From contig JARGFU010000006.1 of the NCBI GenBank assembly GCA_029210625.1, forward strand, positions 62,001 through 126,000: a stretch of 64,000 nucleotides of DNA, read 5' to 3'. The notes beneath the pieces are model-generated. The model had not been told where the DNA came from. It made no database searches and worked only from the letters and a program-made list of their open reading frames with translations. Shown piece after piece: positions 56,048-64,000 of this stretch (its first letter is position 1; each line of letters starts with the position of its first letter). The position numbers and the translations under genes were made by a program. This stretch comes from Deltaproteobacteria bacterium (GTDB lineage Bacteria; Myxococcota; Myxococcia; SLRQ01).

Positions 56048-58707
56048 ATCACCAGCAGCTCGAGGGTGAGGCGCGCCTTCGCGTTCTCCACCTTCACTCC
56101 CGTCCGCAGCCCCTTCATCTTCGGGGCCAGGCAGCGGCCGAGCACCTCGTCGCCGCCGAGGACCTTCACCCCGCTGACCTTTCCCTCGGCGTCGAAGGAG
56201 AGCTCCACCTCGATCGCCTTGCCCTTGGCGAAGCAGGCGCGGGCGAGCCCGCCGAAGTGCTTCTCCAGGGCCTCGATGATCCCCAGAGGAGTGGAGAGGA
56301 GGGTGGCGGAGTGGCCGGTGACCAGGAGGGTGGGGCCGTCGCGGTCACCGATGGGCCGGGCGGCGACCTTCTCGGTCTTGCCGCTCTTGCCCTCGTGGAC
56401 CTCGATCATCCGCTGCCGCTGCTCTCCGAGGGCCCGCGCCCGCTCTCCGGTGAGCAGGGTCTGGTAGGTGGTGCGGGTGCGCTCGGTCTCGGGGCGCGAG
56501 GCGGGCATCGGCGGGCTCCCGCCGCTCCAGCTCCCTCCGCTGGCAGAGCTCGTCTCGCCGCTGCCGCCCTTGATGACCTGGATCATCCGCGAGCGCTTGG
56601 TCCCCAGGGCCCGGGTGCGCTCGCCGGTGATCAGGGTCTGGAGGGTGGCCCGGCTGCGCTCGCCGCCGGCGTAGCGCCGGGGGGCCGTCACCGTCGGGGT
56701 CCCGCCGTTGGGCGCGGCGGCCACGGCCTGGTTCGGGACGCCGGCGGGCAGGGGGCCGGGCTGGTGGACCGTGGTGCTGCTCCCACCCGGGTTCACCACC
56801 GCCGAGTCGACGGCCAGGAAGGAGGTGTACTGGGTGAGCAGACGGTGGGAGAGCCCGAGCTGCGTGATCATTTGGACCAGCTCCGGGGCGTCACCGGCCA
56901 TGGCGAGCTCGTCCGAGAGGAGGGAGATCCACTTTCGCGCCCAGAGGTGCCGCAGGGGGGCGTTCGCCTCGCTGGGCCGGGAGTCCTCCACTCGCACGAC
57001 CTGCCGGTGGAGGCCGTCGGCGTTCCAGCCCTCGAGGGTGATGGTCCCCTCGGCCTCGCCCTTGTACATGCCGAAGAGGATCAGGGGCCGCCGGGCCATC
57101 AGATCGGGCAGCTTGCCCGGGGCGACCTCGACGGCGCGGAAGTCCTCGAAGCCGTAGCCGATCCGGGAGAAGACGGGATCCTGGACGTACTCGGCGAGGT
57201 GCTCCGCGACGCCGCCGGCCGCGGAGGGCTCGAGGACCACGAAGGGCTCGCCCTGGCCCGCGCGGGCGAGGCCCTCGATGAGGGCGCGGTTCACCGAGCT
57301 CCCGATGCCGAAGGCGAAGAGGTTCGCCTCGTCCAGGTGCTCCCGGACCCACTTGAAGGACTGGGTCTCCACGTTCACGTAGCCGTCGGTGACCACGATG
57401 ACGCTCCGGGAGACGGCCTCCCGGGGCCGCGGGGCCTCGTAGGCGGCGCGCAGGCCGTCCATGAGCTGGGTGCCACCGCCGCCCCGCTGATCGTCGACCA
57501 GCGCGAGGGCCTCCTCGATGTTCTCCTCGCTCGCCGGGATCGAGCCCTCCTCGCTCATCGTCCACGAGCCGCCCGAGAAGAAGGTGATGTTGAAGTAGTC
57601 GGACTCCTTCAGCTGGCCGAGGAGGCGCGCCATCAGGCTCTTGGCGGTGTCCAGGGGGAAGCCCTGCATCGAGCCGGAGACGTCCAGGAGGAAGACGAAC
57701 TCGCGGGGGGTGAGCTCCTCGGGCCGGGGGCGCGCCGGCGGCTCCACCATGAGCAGGAAGTACTTCTCGCTCTCGTTCTCGGGATCCTCGTAGAGGAGGA
57801 GGCCGCTCTCGATCTGGTCCCCGGCGAGGCGGTAGCGCAGCACGAAGTCCCGGTCTCCGCCGCCGGACTTCGCCAGATCGACGATGGCGCTCTCGGGGGA
57901 GGGGCGCCGGACGTGCAGCTCGTGGGTCGGGGAGTCGAGCGCCTTGATCGGGATGGCCGACTCGAGGCGGACCTCGAGATCGTAGCGGTAGGGCTCCGGC
58001 TGGCCGGCGGGCAGGTGGGCGCCCCCGGCGAAGGCCTCCGCCGACTCCCGGTCGCCGCCGGTGAAGCGGGGGCCGACCACCGCGGGGTAGACGAACTCGT
58101 AGTCTCCCTCCCGCGGGACGAGCAGCTCGGTGTAGTCGAGCTCGACCTCGACGCGGTCGCCCGGCATCAGGTTCGCGACGCGCATGGTGAAGACGTTGGG
58201 CCGCTCCTGCTCGAGCAGGCTGGCCCGCTTGCCCTCGGCCCGGGCCTCCTCGTACTGCTGCCGCGCCTCGGCCTTCTCGTTGATCCGGGCCTCGACCCTC
58301 CGGTCTCCGATCGTCATGCGCATCCCGTGCACGGCGGCGCGGGTGGAGCCCGGGAAGACGTAGACCGCATCGATCGGCCAGCCTCCGTCGTTCTCGAAGA
58401 CCTGCTGGACCTTCACCTGAGCGATGACGCCGACGATCCGGACCTCGGCGGAGACCTCCCGCAGGGGCAGGCGCTCGGCGGCGGCGCCGCTCCCCTCGGC
58501 TCGCAGATAGGGTGCCAGGGTCCGATCCTCGGCGGCGCCGGCCGCCGCTCCGGCCCGGTCCGGGAAGGTGCCCCGGGAGGAGCCCAGGCGGGCGCCGCTC
58601 CTGGACAGGGCGAGGGAGGGTGAGAGGCGAGCCAGGCCGGCGTGGGCCTCGGGGGTGAGGCCGAGCAGCAGGGCGGCGAGCAGGGCGGGGGCGATCGTGC
58701 GGTGCAT
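56044..58707 (-). CDS. VIT/VWA domain protein with AgmX-like C-terminal domain
   Basis: An 887-residue exported protein, from ATG 58707 preceded by GGAGGAGGAACCC. Signal peptide to about residue 23 (EAHAG), VIT domain at about 70-200 (V-x-Q-V-F-E-N-D-G), VWA at about 335-500 with the MIDAS DVSGSM starting at D342, and a C-terminal domain (about 775-887) with two cysteines in ARACFAKG and GRCLAPK, like the AgmX/PglI-type C-terminal domain of myxobacteria. Two related segments (GERTRALGTKRSRMIQV and GERARALGEQRQRMIEV, about residues 680-715 and 740-780) show an internal duplication. It lies downstream of a close paralogue with a 96-nt gap. Adhesion or surface assembly is likely, but not shown. 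Confidence 0.88.
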   Translation of the reverse strand: MHRTIAPALLAALLLGLTPEAHAGLARLSPSLALSRSGARLGSSRGTFPDRAGAAAGAAEDRTLAPYLRAEGSGAAAERLPLREVSAEVRIVGVIAQVKVQQVFENDGGWPIDAVYVFPGSTRAAVHGMRMTIGDRRVEARINEKAEARQQYEEARAEGKRASLLEQERPNVFTMRVANLMPGDRVEVELDYTELLVPREGDYEFVYPAVVGPRFTGGDRESAEAFAGGAHLPAGQPEPYRYDLEVRLESAIPIKALDSPTHELHVRRPSPESAIVDLAKSGGGDRDFVLRYRLAGDQIESGLLLYEDPENESEKYFLLMVEPPARPRPEELTPREFVFLLDVSGSMQGFPLDTAKSLMARLLGQLKESDYFNITFFSGGSWTMSEEGSIPASEENIEEALALVDDQRGGGGTQLMDGLRAAYEAPRPREAVSRSVIVVTDGYVNVETQSFKWVREHLDEANLFAFGIGSSVNRALIEGLARAGQGEPFVVLEPSAAGGVAEHLAEYVQDPVFSRIGYGFEDFRAVEVAPGKLPDLMARRPLILFGMYKGEAEGTITLEGWNADGLHRQVVRVEDSRPSEANAPLRHLWARKWISLLSDELAMAGDAPELVQMITQLGLSHRLLTQYTSFLAVDSAVVNPGGSSTTVHQPGPLPAGVPNQAVAAAPNGGTPTVTAPRRYAGGERSRATLQTLITGERTRALGTKRSRMIQVIKGGSGETSSASGGSWSGGSPPMPASRPETERTRTTYQTLLTGERARALGEQRQRMIEVHEGKSGKTEKVAARPIGDRDGPTLLVTGHSATLLSTPLGIIEALEKHFGGLARACFAKGKAIEVELSFDAEGKVSGVKVLGGDEVLGRCLAPKMKGLRTGVKVENAKARLTLELLVI

Positions 58708-58803
58708 GGGTTCCTCCTCCAGCACGTTCGAGGATGAACCCAGGCTACGCGCGCGATCGGCGCGCCGTCTGTCAACGCTCTGTAACGGGTGGGAACCCGC
58801 GCC

Positions 58804-61314
58804 CTAGACCCGGATCACCATCAGCCCGAGGACCAGCTTGGCGCCCTTGGTGGCCTTGGCGACCGTGAAGCCCTTGAGCTTCGCCGTCAGGCACTGGCCG
58901 AGGGCCTGATCGCCGCCCACGACCTTCACCGCCACGATCTTGCCGCCGGCGCCGAAGGTGAGCTCGAGCTGGACCTTGGTGCCCTTGCTCCCGCAGGCCG
59001 CGGTGAGGGAGGCCAGCTTCTTCTCCAGCGCGGCCACGACCGGCTTCGGATCGGAGAGGCCGGTGGGGGAGGCCTTGCTGACCAGGAAGCGCGCGGCGCC
59101 GCCCCGGCCCTCGAGGGCGTCCTCCCGCTCGCGGCTGGCGTGGCTCTCCTTCTTGACCGCCATGCCTCCGCGCCCGCTGGCCATGCCACCCCCGAGGGTG
59201 CCCAGGGAGGGCGCGGGGCTCGGCGGCGGCGCCATGGACGGGGCCGGGCTGGAGGGCATGGCCATCTCCTCGGCCGCGGCCCGCGAGCGCGAGGGGGCCC
59301 GCCGCATGGCGCTGCTCGGCGCGACGCTCAGGCTCTTGGTCTGGGCCACCGCGGCGTTGGAGACGCCCTCGGGCATGGGGAGGGCCTGGCGGACCGCCTC
59401 GCCCTCGCCGCCCTTGTTCACCACCTCGGAGTCCACCGCCACGAAGGAGGTGTAGTCGGTGAGCAGGTTGTAGGAGAGGCCCAGGTCGGTGATGACGTCG
59501 ACCAGCTCCTGGTGCCCGTTGGCCATGATCAGCTCGTCCGACATGAAGGAGACCCACTTGCGGGCCCAGAGGTAGCGGATCGGGGCGTTCACCGCCTCGG
59601 CCCGGAAGTCGTCGACCTTCACCTTCATGGTGACGGGCCCCTCGCCGGTGTGCCCCTTCACGGTGATGGTGCCGCTGGCCTCACCCTCGTACTTGCCGAA
59701 GAGCACCAGGGGGCGCCGGGCCATCAGGTCCGGCAGCTTCATCGGAGCGACCTCCTTCGCCTGGAAGCCGTCGAAGCTGTAGCTGATCTTCGAGAGCACG
59801 GGCTCGCGGATGTACTCCCCGAGGCGCTCGGCCACGCCGGCGGCCTTGTCCGGCCCGAAGACGATGAAGGGCTCACCCTGGCCCGCCCGGGCCAGGCCCT
59901 CGATCAGGGCGCGGTTCACCGAGGTGCCGATGCCGAAGGAGAAGACGTTGGCCTCGTCGAGGTGCTCCCGCACCCACTTGAAGGCCTGGCTCTCCACCAT
60001 CACGTAGCCGTCGGTGACCACGATGACGCTGCGGGAGAGGCCCTCGTGCGGCCGGGGGGCCGCGTAGGCGGTGCGCAGGCCGTCCATCAGGCGGGTGCCG
60101 CCGCCGCCCATGCGCTGGTCCACCAGGGCGGTGGCCGCGGCGATGTTCGCATCGGTGGCCGGCAGGCTGCCCTCGCTGCTCATCATCCAGGAGCTGCCCG
60201 AGAAGAAGGCGACGTTGAAGTAGTCGTCGACCCGCAGCTGGCCCAGCAGCTTCCTCATCAGCTGCTTGGCGGTGTTCAGGGGGTAGCCCCGCATCGAGCC
60301 GGAGACGTCGAGGAGGAAGACGTACTCCCGGTTGGGGATGGCCTTGGGCTTCGGCCGCTGCGGCGGCTCGAGCATCATCAGGAAGAACTTCTCGCCCTCG
60401 TGCTCGTAGAGGAGCAGCCCCGTCTCGATCTCGTTGCCGGCGAGGCGGTAGCGAAGGACGAAGTCCTTGTTGCCGCCACCGGACTTCGCCAGCTCCACCA
60501 CCGCGCTCTGGGGGGAGGGGTTCTTCACCCGGATCTCGTGCGAGGGGCTCTTCACCTCCTTGAGGGGGATGCCGGTCTCGAGGCGGACGTCGATGCCGAA
60601 CTTGTAGGGCTCGGGCTTGCCGGCGGGCAGGTGCGGGTTGTTCGCCCAGGTCTCCTTCGAACCGCCGGTGAAGCGCGGACCGACGACGCTCGGGTAGACG
60701 AACTCGTAGAGGCCGTCCTCGGGCAGGAGCAGCTCGGAGTAGTCGAGCTCGACCTCGATCCGGTCGCCCGGCATCAGGTTCGCCACGTTCATGGTGAAGA
60801 CGTTGGGGCGGTTCTGCTCGAGGAGGCTGGCCCGCTTACCCTCGCGCTTGGCCTGCTCGTACTGCGCCCGGGCCTCGGCCTTCTTCTCGATCTTGGCCTC
60901 GACCGTCCGGTCACCGATGCGCATCCGCATGCCGTGCACCGCGGCCCGGGTGGAGCCCGGGAAGACGTAGATCGCCTCGATGGGCTTCTTCCCGTCGTTC
61001 TCGAAGACCTGCCGCACCTTCGCCTGGGCGATGACCCCGGCGATGTGCACGTCGGCGGAGGTCTCCTTCAGGGGCAGGCGGTCGGTGCGGGGATCACCTC
61101 CGGACACGTAGAGGTAGGGCGCCAGGGTCCGATCCTCGCCGAAGTCGATGCGGTCGGTGGGCTTCCGCGGGAAGCTGGCCCAGCCCGCTCCGACCTTGGC
61201 GCCGGCCGACTCCAGGGCCGCCGAGGGGCTCAGGGAGGTCTTGGCGTTGGCGGGCAGGACCAGGGTGCACAGGGAGAGGGCGACGAGCCAGGAGAGATCG
61301 CGCAGGCGCGGCAT
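58804..61314 (-). CDS. VIT/VWA domain protein, paralogue
   Basis: An 836-residue exported protein; the ATG at 61314 has GGAG 6 nt upstream, better than the ATG 4 codons earlier. It has a signal peptide (to about PANA, residue 23), VIT (about 70-200), VWA with MIDAS DVSGSM starting at D336, a Ser/Pro/Ala-rich linker (about 640-715), and a C-terminal domain with cysteines in TAACGSKG and GQCLTAK. It matches the downstream paralogue over nearly its full length but lacks the duplicated GERxRALG segment. The arrangement suggests a tandem gene duplication. It is divergent from the TetR/HIT-HD operon. Confidence 0.88.
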   Translation of the reverse strand: MPRLRDLSWLVALSLCTLVLPANAKTSLSPSAALESAGAKVGAGWASFPRKPTDRIDFGEDRTLAPYLYVSGGDPRTDRLPLKETSADVHIAGVIAQAKVRQVFENDGKKPIEAIYVFPGSTRAAVHGMRMRIGDRTVEAKIEKKAEARAQYEQAKREGKRASLLEQNRPNVFTMNVANLMPGDRIEVELDYSELLLPEDGLYEFVYPSVVGPRFTGGSKETWANNPHLPAGKPEPYKFGIDVRLETGIPLKEVKSPSHEIRVKNPSPQSAVVELAKSGGGNKDFVLRYRLAGNEIETGLLLYEHEGEKFFLMMLEPPQRPKPKAIPNREYVFLLDVSGSMRGYPLNTAKQLMRKLLGQLRVDDYFNVAFFSGSSWMMSSEGSLPATDANIAAATALVDQRMGGGGTRLMDGLRTAYAAPRPHEGLSRSVIVVTDGYVMVESQAFKWVREHLDEANVFSFGIGTSVNRALIEGLARAGQGEPFIVFGPDKAAGVAERLGEYIREPVLSKISYSFDGFQAKEVAPMKLPDLMARRPLVLFGKYEGEASGTITVKGHTGEGPVTMKVKVDDFRAEAVNAPIRYLWARKWVSFMSDELIMANGHQELVDVITDLGLSYNLLTDYTSFVAVDSEVVNKGGEGEAVRQALPMPEGVSNAAVAQTKSLSVAPSSAMRRAPSRSRAAAEEMAMPSSPAPSMAPPPSPAPSLGTLGGGMASGRGGMAVKKESHASREREDALEGRGGAARFLVSKASPTGLSDPKPVVAALEKKLASLTAACGSKGTKVQLELTFGAGGKIVAVKVVGGDQALGQCLTAKLKGFTVAKATKGAKLVLGLMVIRV

Positions 61315-61486
61315 GGCTTGCTCCATTTCGCTTTGGGGGCTTGGGATCGGGGCAAGACGGGCCAGCAGGCCGCCCCCCGGCGCAGCTCATCCTACGACCG
61401 AAGGGCCCCTCGCCTCCATCCCGGGCGGGGCAGGGTCTCACTCACCCTCTCTTCGACGTACGAGCGGCCGGAAAGGATCTATCGCC

Positions 61487-61515
61487 TTGACCCCCTCCGG
61501 GGGAGTGTTTATTAT
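61487..61515 (+). promoter_or_regulatory. Sigma-70 promoter of the TetR-HIT/HD operon
   Basis: TTGACC (61487-61492) and TATTAT (61510-61515) are exactly 17 nt apart, close to consensus. The palindromic operator starts right after the -10 box. Confidence 0.7.
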
Positions 61516-61531
61516 TTGGTTGACCAACCAA
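61516..61531. promoter_or_regulatory. Perfect 16-bp palindrome, probable TetR operator
   Basis: TTGGTTG (61516-61522), AC, CAACCAA (61525-61531): a perfect inverted repeat between the -10 box and the TetR ATG at 61535, covering the likely transcription start. No Shine-Dalgarno is present before the ATG. Confidence 0.78.
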
Positions 61532-61534
61532 CAA

Positions 61535-62152
61535 ATGGCCCGCCCCAGCAACACCGACGCCCGCCGTGGCGAGATCGTCGAGGCCCTCCGGAGGGTGATG
61601 GCCGAGCACGGCTACGAGAAGGCGACGGTGAGCCGGATCGCCGAGGCCGCGGGCCTGGCGCCGGGGCTGGTGCACTACCACTTCGGCAGCAAGGAGGAGG
61701 TGCTGCTGGCCCTCGTCGACGACCTGACCGGCCGGGCCGAGGCCCGGATGGACGAGCGCCTGGCGGCGGCCGGCCCCGATCCCCGGGAGCGGCTGGGGGC
61801 TGTCCTCGAGGCCCTCCTGGCCACCGGCAGCGGCAGCGACCCCGACGCGGTGGCTTGCTGGACCCTCATCGGCGCGGAGGCGATCCGGCACCCCGCCGTG
61901 CGCGCTGCCTATCAGACCTTCGTCAGCCAGACCGTGGCCCGCCTGCGGCGGGAGAGCCTCGCGGCCTGCCGGGCAGAGGGCCGGGCGGGGGGCGGGGTCG
62001 GCGCCATCGCGGCCGGGCTCATGGCCACGGTGGAGGGCTACTTCGGTCTCGCCGCGGCGGTCCCCGGCCTGGTCCCCGAGGGGACGGCGGCCGCGACCGC
62101 CCGCAGGATCGCTTTCGGCCTGCTGGACGCGCAGCCCCCGGTGGCCGAATGA
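61535..62152 (+). CDS. TetR-family regulator coupled to the HIT/HD gene
   Basis: A 205-residue TetR regulator beginning MARPSNTDARRGEIVEAL; the HTH is at about 10-58 (VMAEHGYEKATVSRIAEAAGLAPGLVHYHFGSKEEVLL). The C-terminal ligand domain contains GLMATVEGYFGLAA. The promoter and a perfect palindrome lie directly upstream, so autorepression is likely. Its stop overlaps the ATG of the HIT/HD protein (ATGA). The ligand cannot be judged. It is divergent from the upstream VIT/VWA paralogue, whose promoter could also be affected, 220 nt away. Confidence 0.9.
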   Translation: MARPSNTDARRGEIVEALRRVMAEHGYEKATVSRIAEAAGLAPGLVHYHFGSKEEVLLALVDDLTGRAEARMDERLAAAGPDPRERLGAVLEALLATGSGSDPDAVACWTLIGAEAIRHPAVRAAYQTFVSQTVARLRRESLAACRAEGRAGGGVGAIAAGLMATVEGYFGLAAAVPGLVPEGTAAATARRIAFGLLDAQPPVAE

Positions 62153-63219
62153 CGGCCGCCTACCGGCTCCCCGGCGGGGCGGTGGCCCGGCTGATGGACC
62201 CCCGGGTCCCCTTCCTGCCCCACTACCGGGTGCTCGTCCTGGAGACCCCCGCCTCGCCGGGCGACGAGGTGGCGCTCCTGGCCCTCGCCCGGCAGCTCGC
62301 CCGCCGGCTGGGCCAGGAGGCACTGGGCGACCCCGAGGCCTTCTCGGTGCTCTTCAACGGGGCGCGGACCCGCCGCGTCCCCCGGGCCCACGTCCACCTG
62401 CTGCCCTCCGGCAGCGTGGCCGGCAAGCGCTGGGGTCTGCTCTTCCTCTCCCTCAAGCGCGGGCTGCGGGCCGGGCGCGACCTCCTCCTCACCCCGCGCA
62501 CCCTCCTGCGGGGCTGGAGGGTGGGCCTGCGCCGCCGCTACGCTCGCTGGCGGCTGGCCCGGCTGCGGTCCGAGGCGCCGACACCGCTCCCGGTCCCCGA
62601 GCGCGAGGCCCTGGCCGCCCTCTTCGCTGCGGCCTGGCAGGCGCTCGGCTGCAAGGGAGACCCCGCGCCGGCCTTCGGCGATCTGGTGCGCCGCCACGCC
62701 GAACCGCACCGGCGCTACCACACCCTGACCCACGTCCAGGCGCTCCTCGCGGGCCTCGAGCGCCACCCGGGGCCCGTCGAGGATCGCGCGGCCCTCCAGC
62801 TGGCCATCTTCTTCCACGACGCCATCCAGGTCCCCGGGGGTGAGGAGGACGAGCAGGCCTCGGCCGCCCTCGCCCGGCAGCAGCTCGAGGGCGGCGGCGC
62901 CGATCCGGTCCGGCTCGCGGCGATCGAGGAGGCGATCCTCGCGACCCGCCACCGGGCCGCGCCCGCGCCGGGGGACCCCTCCCTGATGGTCGACCTCGAC
63001 CTCTCCATCCTGGGCGCCCTCCCCGGGGACTACGACGCCTACCTGAGCGCCGTGCGGTCGGAGTGGGCCTGGGTCTCCCACCGCCGCTGGCGGCGCGGGC
63101 GGCGCCGGCTCCTGGAGGGCTGGCTCGCCCGGCCGGCCCTCTTCCTCACCCCGGATCACCGCGCGCGCCTGGAGGCGCGGGCGCGGGCCAACCTCGAGCG
63201 GGAGCTGGCCTCGCTCTAG
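62149..63219 (+). CDS. HIT-like/HD-phosphohydrolase fusion protein
   Basis: A 356-residue cytoplasmic protein. Residues about 20-115 resemble a HIT domain: a helical region, then NGARTRRVPRAHVHLLPSG, where the HxHxH histidine triad appears as R79-x-H81-x-H83; the first histidine is arginine. Residues 150-356 match the HD-superfamily predicted metal-dependent hydrolases of COG4339: RRYHTLTHV (H191, H195), FFHD (H223-D224), and DEQASAA. HIT proteins hydrolyse nucleotidyl bonds, HD enzymes phosphate esters, so both act on nucleotide-like substrates. Its ATG overlaps the TetR stop. This fusion is not one I know. Confidence 0.75.
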   Translation: MTAAYRLPGGAVARLMDPRVPFLPHYRVLVLETPASPGDEVALLALARQLARRLGQEALGDPEAFSVLFNGARTRRVPRAHVHLLPSGSVAGKRWGLLFLSLKRGLRAGRDLLLTPRTLLRGWRVGLRRRYARWRLARLRSEAPTPLPVPEREALAALFAAAWQALGCKGDPAPAFGDLVRRHAEPHRRYHTLTHVQALLAGLERHPGPVEDRAALQLAIFFHDAIQVPGGEEDEQASAALARQQLEGGGADPVRLAAIEEAILATRHRAAPAPGDPSLMVDLDLSILGALPGDYDAYLSAVRSEWAWVSHRRWRRGRRRLLEGWLARPALFLTPDHRARLEARARANLERELASL

Positions 63220-63223
63220 CCTC

Positions 63224-64000
63224 TCAGCCGACCCAGGGGCGCTCGATCGAGACCGGGGCTCCCCGGGTGCCGTGGGCGTCGACGGGGCGCAGCTCGATCC
63301 GGACCTTCTCCGGCCTCACCTCCTCGGGCAGGGAGCAGGTGCGAAAGGAGCTGGTCTCCCGCCCACCCTGCCAGGCGCGGCTGAGGCACTCGGTCAGCGC
63401 GCCGGCCTCGGAGCCCGGCTCCGTATCCGCCCGGTGGAGTCGGACCTGGATCAGGGAGTGCTCGGCCGCGCCGGGGATCTTCGCGGCGAGATCGAGGCCG
63501 TTCTCCCGGTCGCTGAGGCGGCAGGCGATGACCTGGAGGATCTCGCCCTCGATGGCGGGCGGCGCGACGGTCGCCCCGGGGTCCTGCCAGGGGCCGGTCT
63601 TCCACCGGGCCGGCTTGCGCTCGCCGCCCGGCTGCCGGATGCGCGGGTTGTAGATCCGGTAGCTCGGCTCCCCGGCCGAGAGCCGCAGGGTGTATTCGGT
63701 GTTCGCCTGGAGGGGCACCGCCGGCTTCAGCAGCACCTGCAGGGTCCCCCGGTGCTCGCCCGGCCCCATCTGCAGCACGTTCAGCTTCACCCCCCGGCCC
63801 TGGTCCTCGAGGATGGCCCGCCCGGCGGCCCGCTCGATCTGCTCGCGGTAGCTCTCCGAGCCCTCCAGGAGGATCACCCCAACGGTGGGGATGACCGTGT
63901 CCACCGGAGGCCAGACCTCGAGCTCTCCGAGGAACAGGGACTTGCGCGCCGGCTCCTGCCACCCCCGGGCCGGGGAGCCGAGGAGGAGGGCCGGGAGGAC
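63224..64000 (-). CDS. Exported protein, 5' end outside the window
   Basis: The frame is open from the stop at 63224 to the right edge (258 codons visible). The first residues in the window, VLPALLLGSPARGWQE, look like the end of a signal peptide and its cleavage site, so only a few N-terminal codons are missing; the GTG at 63904 is therefore not the start. The body is beta-rich: LNVLQMGPGEHRGTLQVLL, YTLRLSAGEPSYRIYNP, then LQVIACRLSDRENG. Cysteines at ACRLSD, ECLSRAW and RTCSLPE may pair. I recognise no family. It converges on the HIT/HD gene with a 4-nt gap. Confidence 0.65.
   Translation of the reverse strand, partial: VLPALLLGSPARGWQEPARKSLFLGELEVWPPVDTVIPTVGVILLEGSESYREQIERAAGRAILEDQGRGVKLNVLQMGPGEHRGTLQVLLKPAVPLQANTEYTLRLSAGEPSYRIYNPRIRQPGGERKPARWKTGPWQDPGATVAPPAIEGEILQVIACRLSDRENGLDLAAKIPGAAEHSLIQVRLHRADTEPGSEAGALTECLSRAWQGGRETSSFRTCSLPEEVRPEKVRIELRPVDAHGTRGAPVSIERPWVG

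Noticed and set aside
58770-58775. TTGACA on the minus strand upstream of the first VIT/VWA gene
   Set aside because: A perfect -35 box, but no acceptable -10 lies 16-18 nt downstream.
58789-62148. Plus-strand open frame that continues upstream of the HIT/HD gene
   Set aside because: Only the last 356 codons, from ATG 62149, look like protein. The rest is antisense to the VIT/VWA genes or in another frame of the TetR gene.
63902-63904. GTG as a start for the right-edge gene
   Set aside because: The frame continues to the window edge and includes a signal-peptide end and cleavage-like site upstream, so the true start is outside the window.
1-64000. CRISPR arrays, tRNA or rRNA genes, insertion sequences and phage genes
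   Set aside because: Read through for regular repeat-spacer patterns, tRNA arm sequences and transposase or integrase motifs; none was found. A tRNA search program would settle tRNAs.

Overview
The window is a very GC-rich stretch of bacterial chromosome. The two strands are used about equally, and genes sit in short operons with many 4-nt start/stop overlaps. The protein content suggests a Myxococcota/Deltaproteobacteria-type Gram-negative: many lipoproteins and outer-membrane barrels, tandem VIT/VWA proteins, a two-CW protein, a lamin-tail-domain lipoprotein, a eukaryote-like citrate synthase, and a TetR/RND/LolA-like/DUF1302-like lipid-export set. This assignment is inference from family content; no rRNA or tRNA gene was seen. 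I found no CRISPR array, insertion sequence, integrase or phage gene.

Left part (1-14.8 kb): a truncated secreted-protein start, a PAP2 phosphatase, a CreD-like membrane protein and a lipoprotein built from four Cys-paired repeats, all on the minus strand. Then comes the most striking locus, a tightly coupled plus-strand operon (4597-10155): nuclease lipoprotein (SNase + OB-like domain), triple lamin-tail-domain lipoprotein, second SNase lipoprotein, and an HhH/outer-membrane-barrel protein. It looks like an envelope nucleic-acid-handling system. A long GC-rich inverted repeat separates it from a Cys-rich repeat lipoprotein. A two-CW protein, a TauE/SafE transporter, and a TetR coupled to a sphingosine-1-phosphate-lyase-like enzyme follow.

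Middle (14.8-35.4 kb): a fused membrane/spermidine-synthase-like protein, a GT39-like membrane glycosyltransferase, a lipoprotein, a MetE-like protein, a PLC-like phosphodiesterase with a secreted partner, an acyl-CoA dehydrogenase divergent from a TetR-RND-LolA-like-DUF1302 operon, an SDR, an EF-hand lipoprotein, a DUF2914-like protein, the ABC-F ATPase YbiT and an AI-2E/PerM-type permease.

Right part (35.4-64 kb): a repeat-rich Ala/Glu lipoprotein; a FecR-domain protein with a histidine kinase, convergent with a REC-GGDEF-EAL protein; CysC; DinB; a cluster of envelope proteins (barrel, DUF2279/YfiM-like, DUF1207-like) with divergent start codons that overlap; citrate synthase; an unusual HATPase protein; a DUF3108-like protein; the threonine-degrading SDR/Kbl pair; a DUF819 membrane protein coupled to GreB; two tandem VIT/VWA proteins; a TetR coupled to a HIT-like/HD fusion protein; and a 5'-truncated secreted protein at the right edge.

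Regulatory DNA is unusually readable. Three TetR genes each carry a perfect palindrome at a recognisable sigma-70 promoter, and one of these transcripts looks leaderless. Four of the ten convergent gene pairs end on a shared CTAG, and several other convergent junctions carry hairpins or a heptamer repeat.
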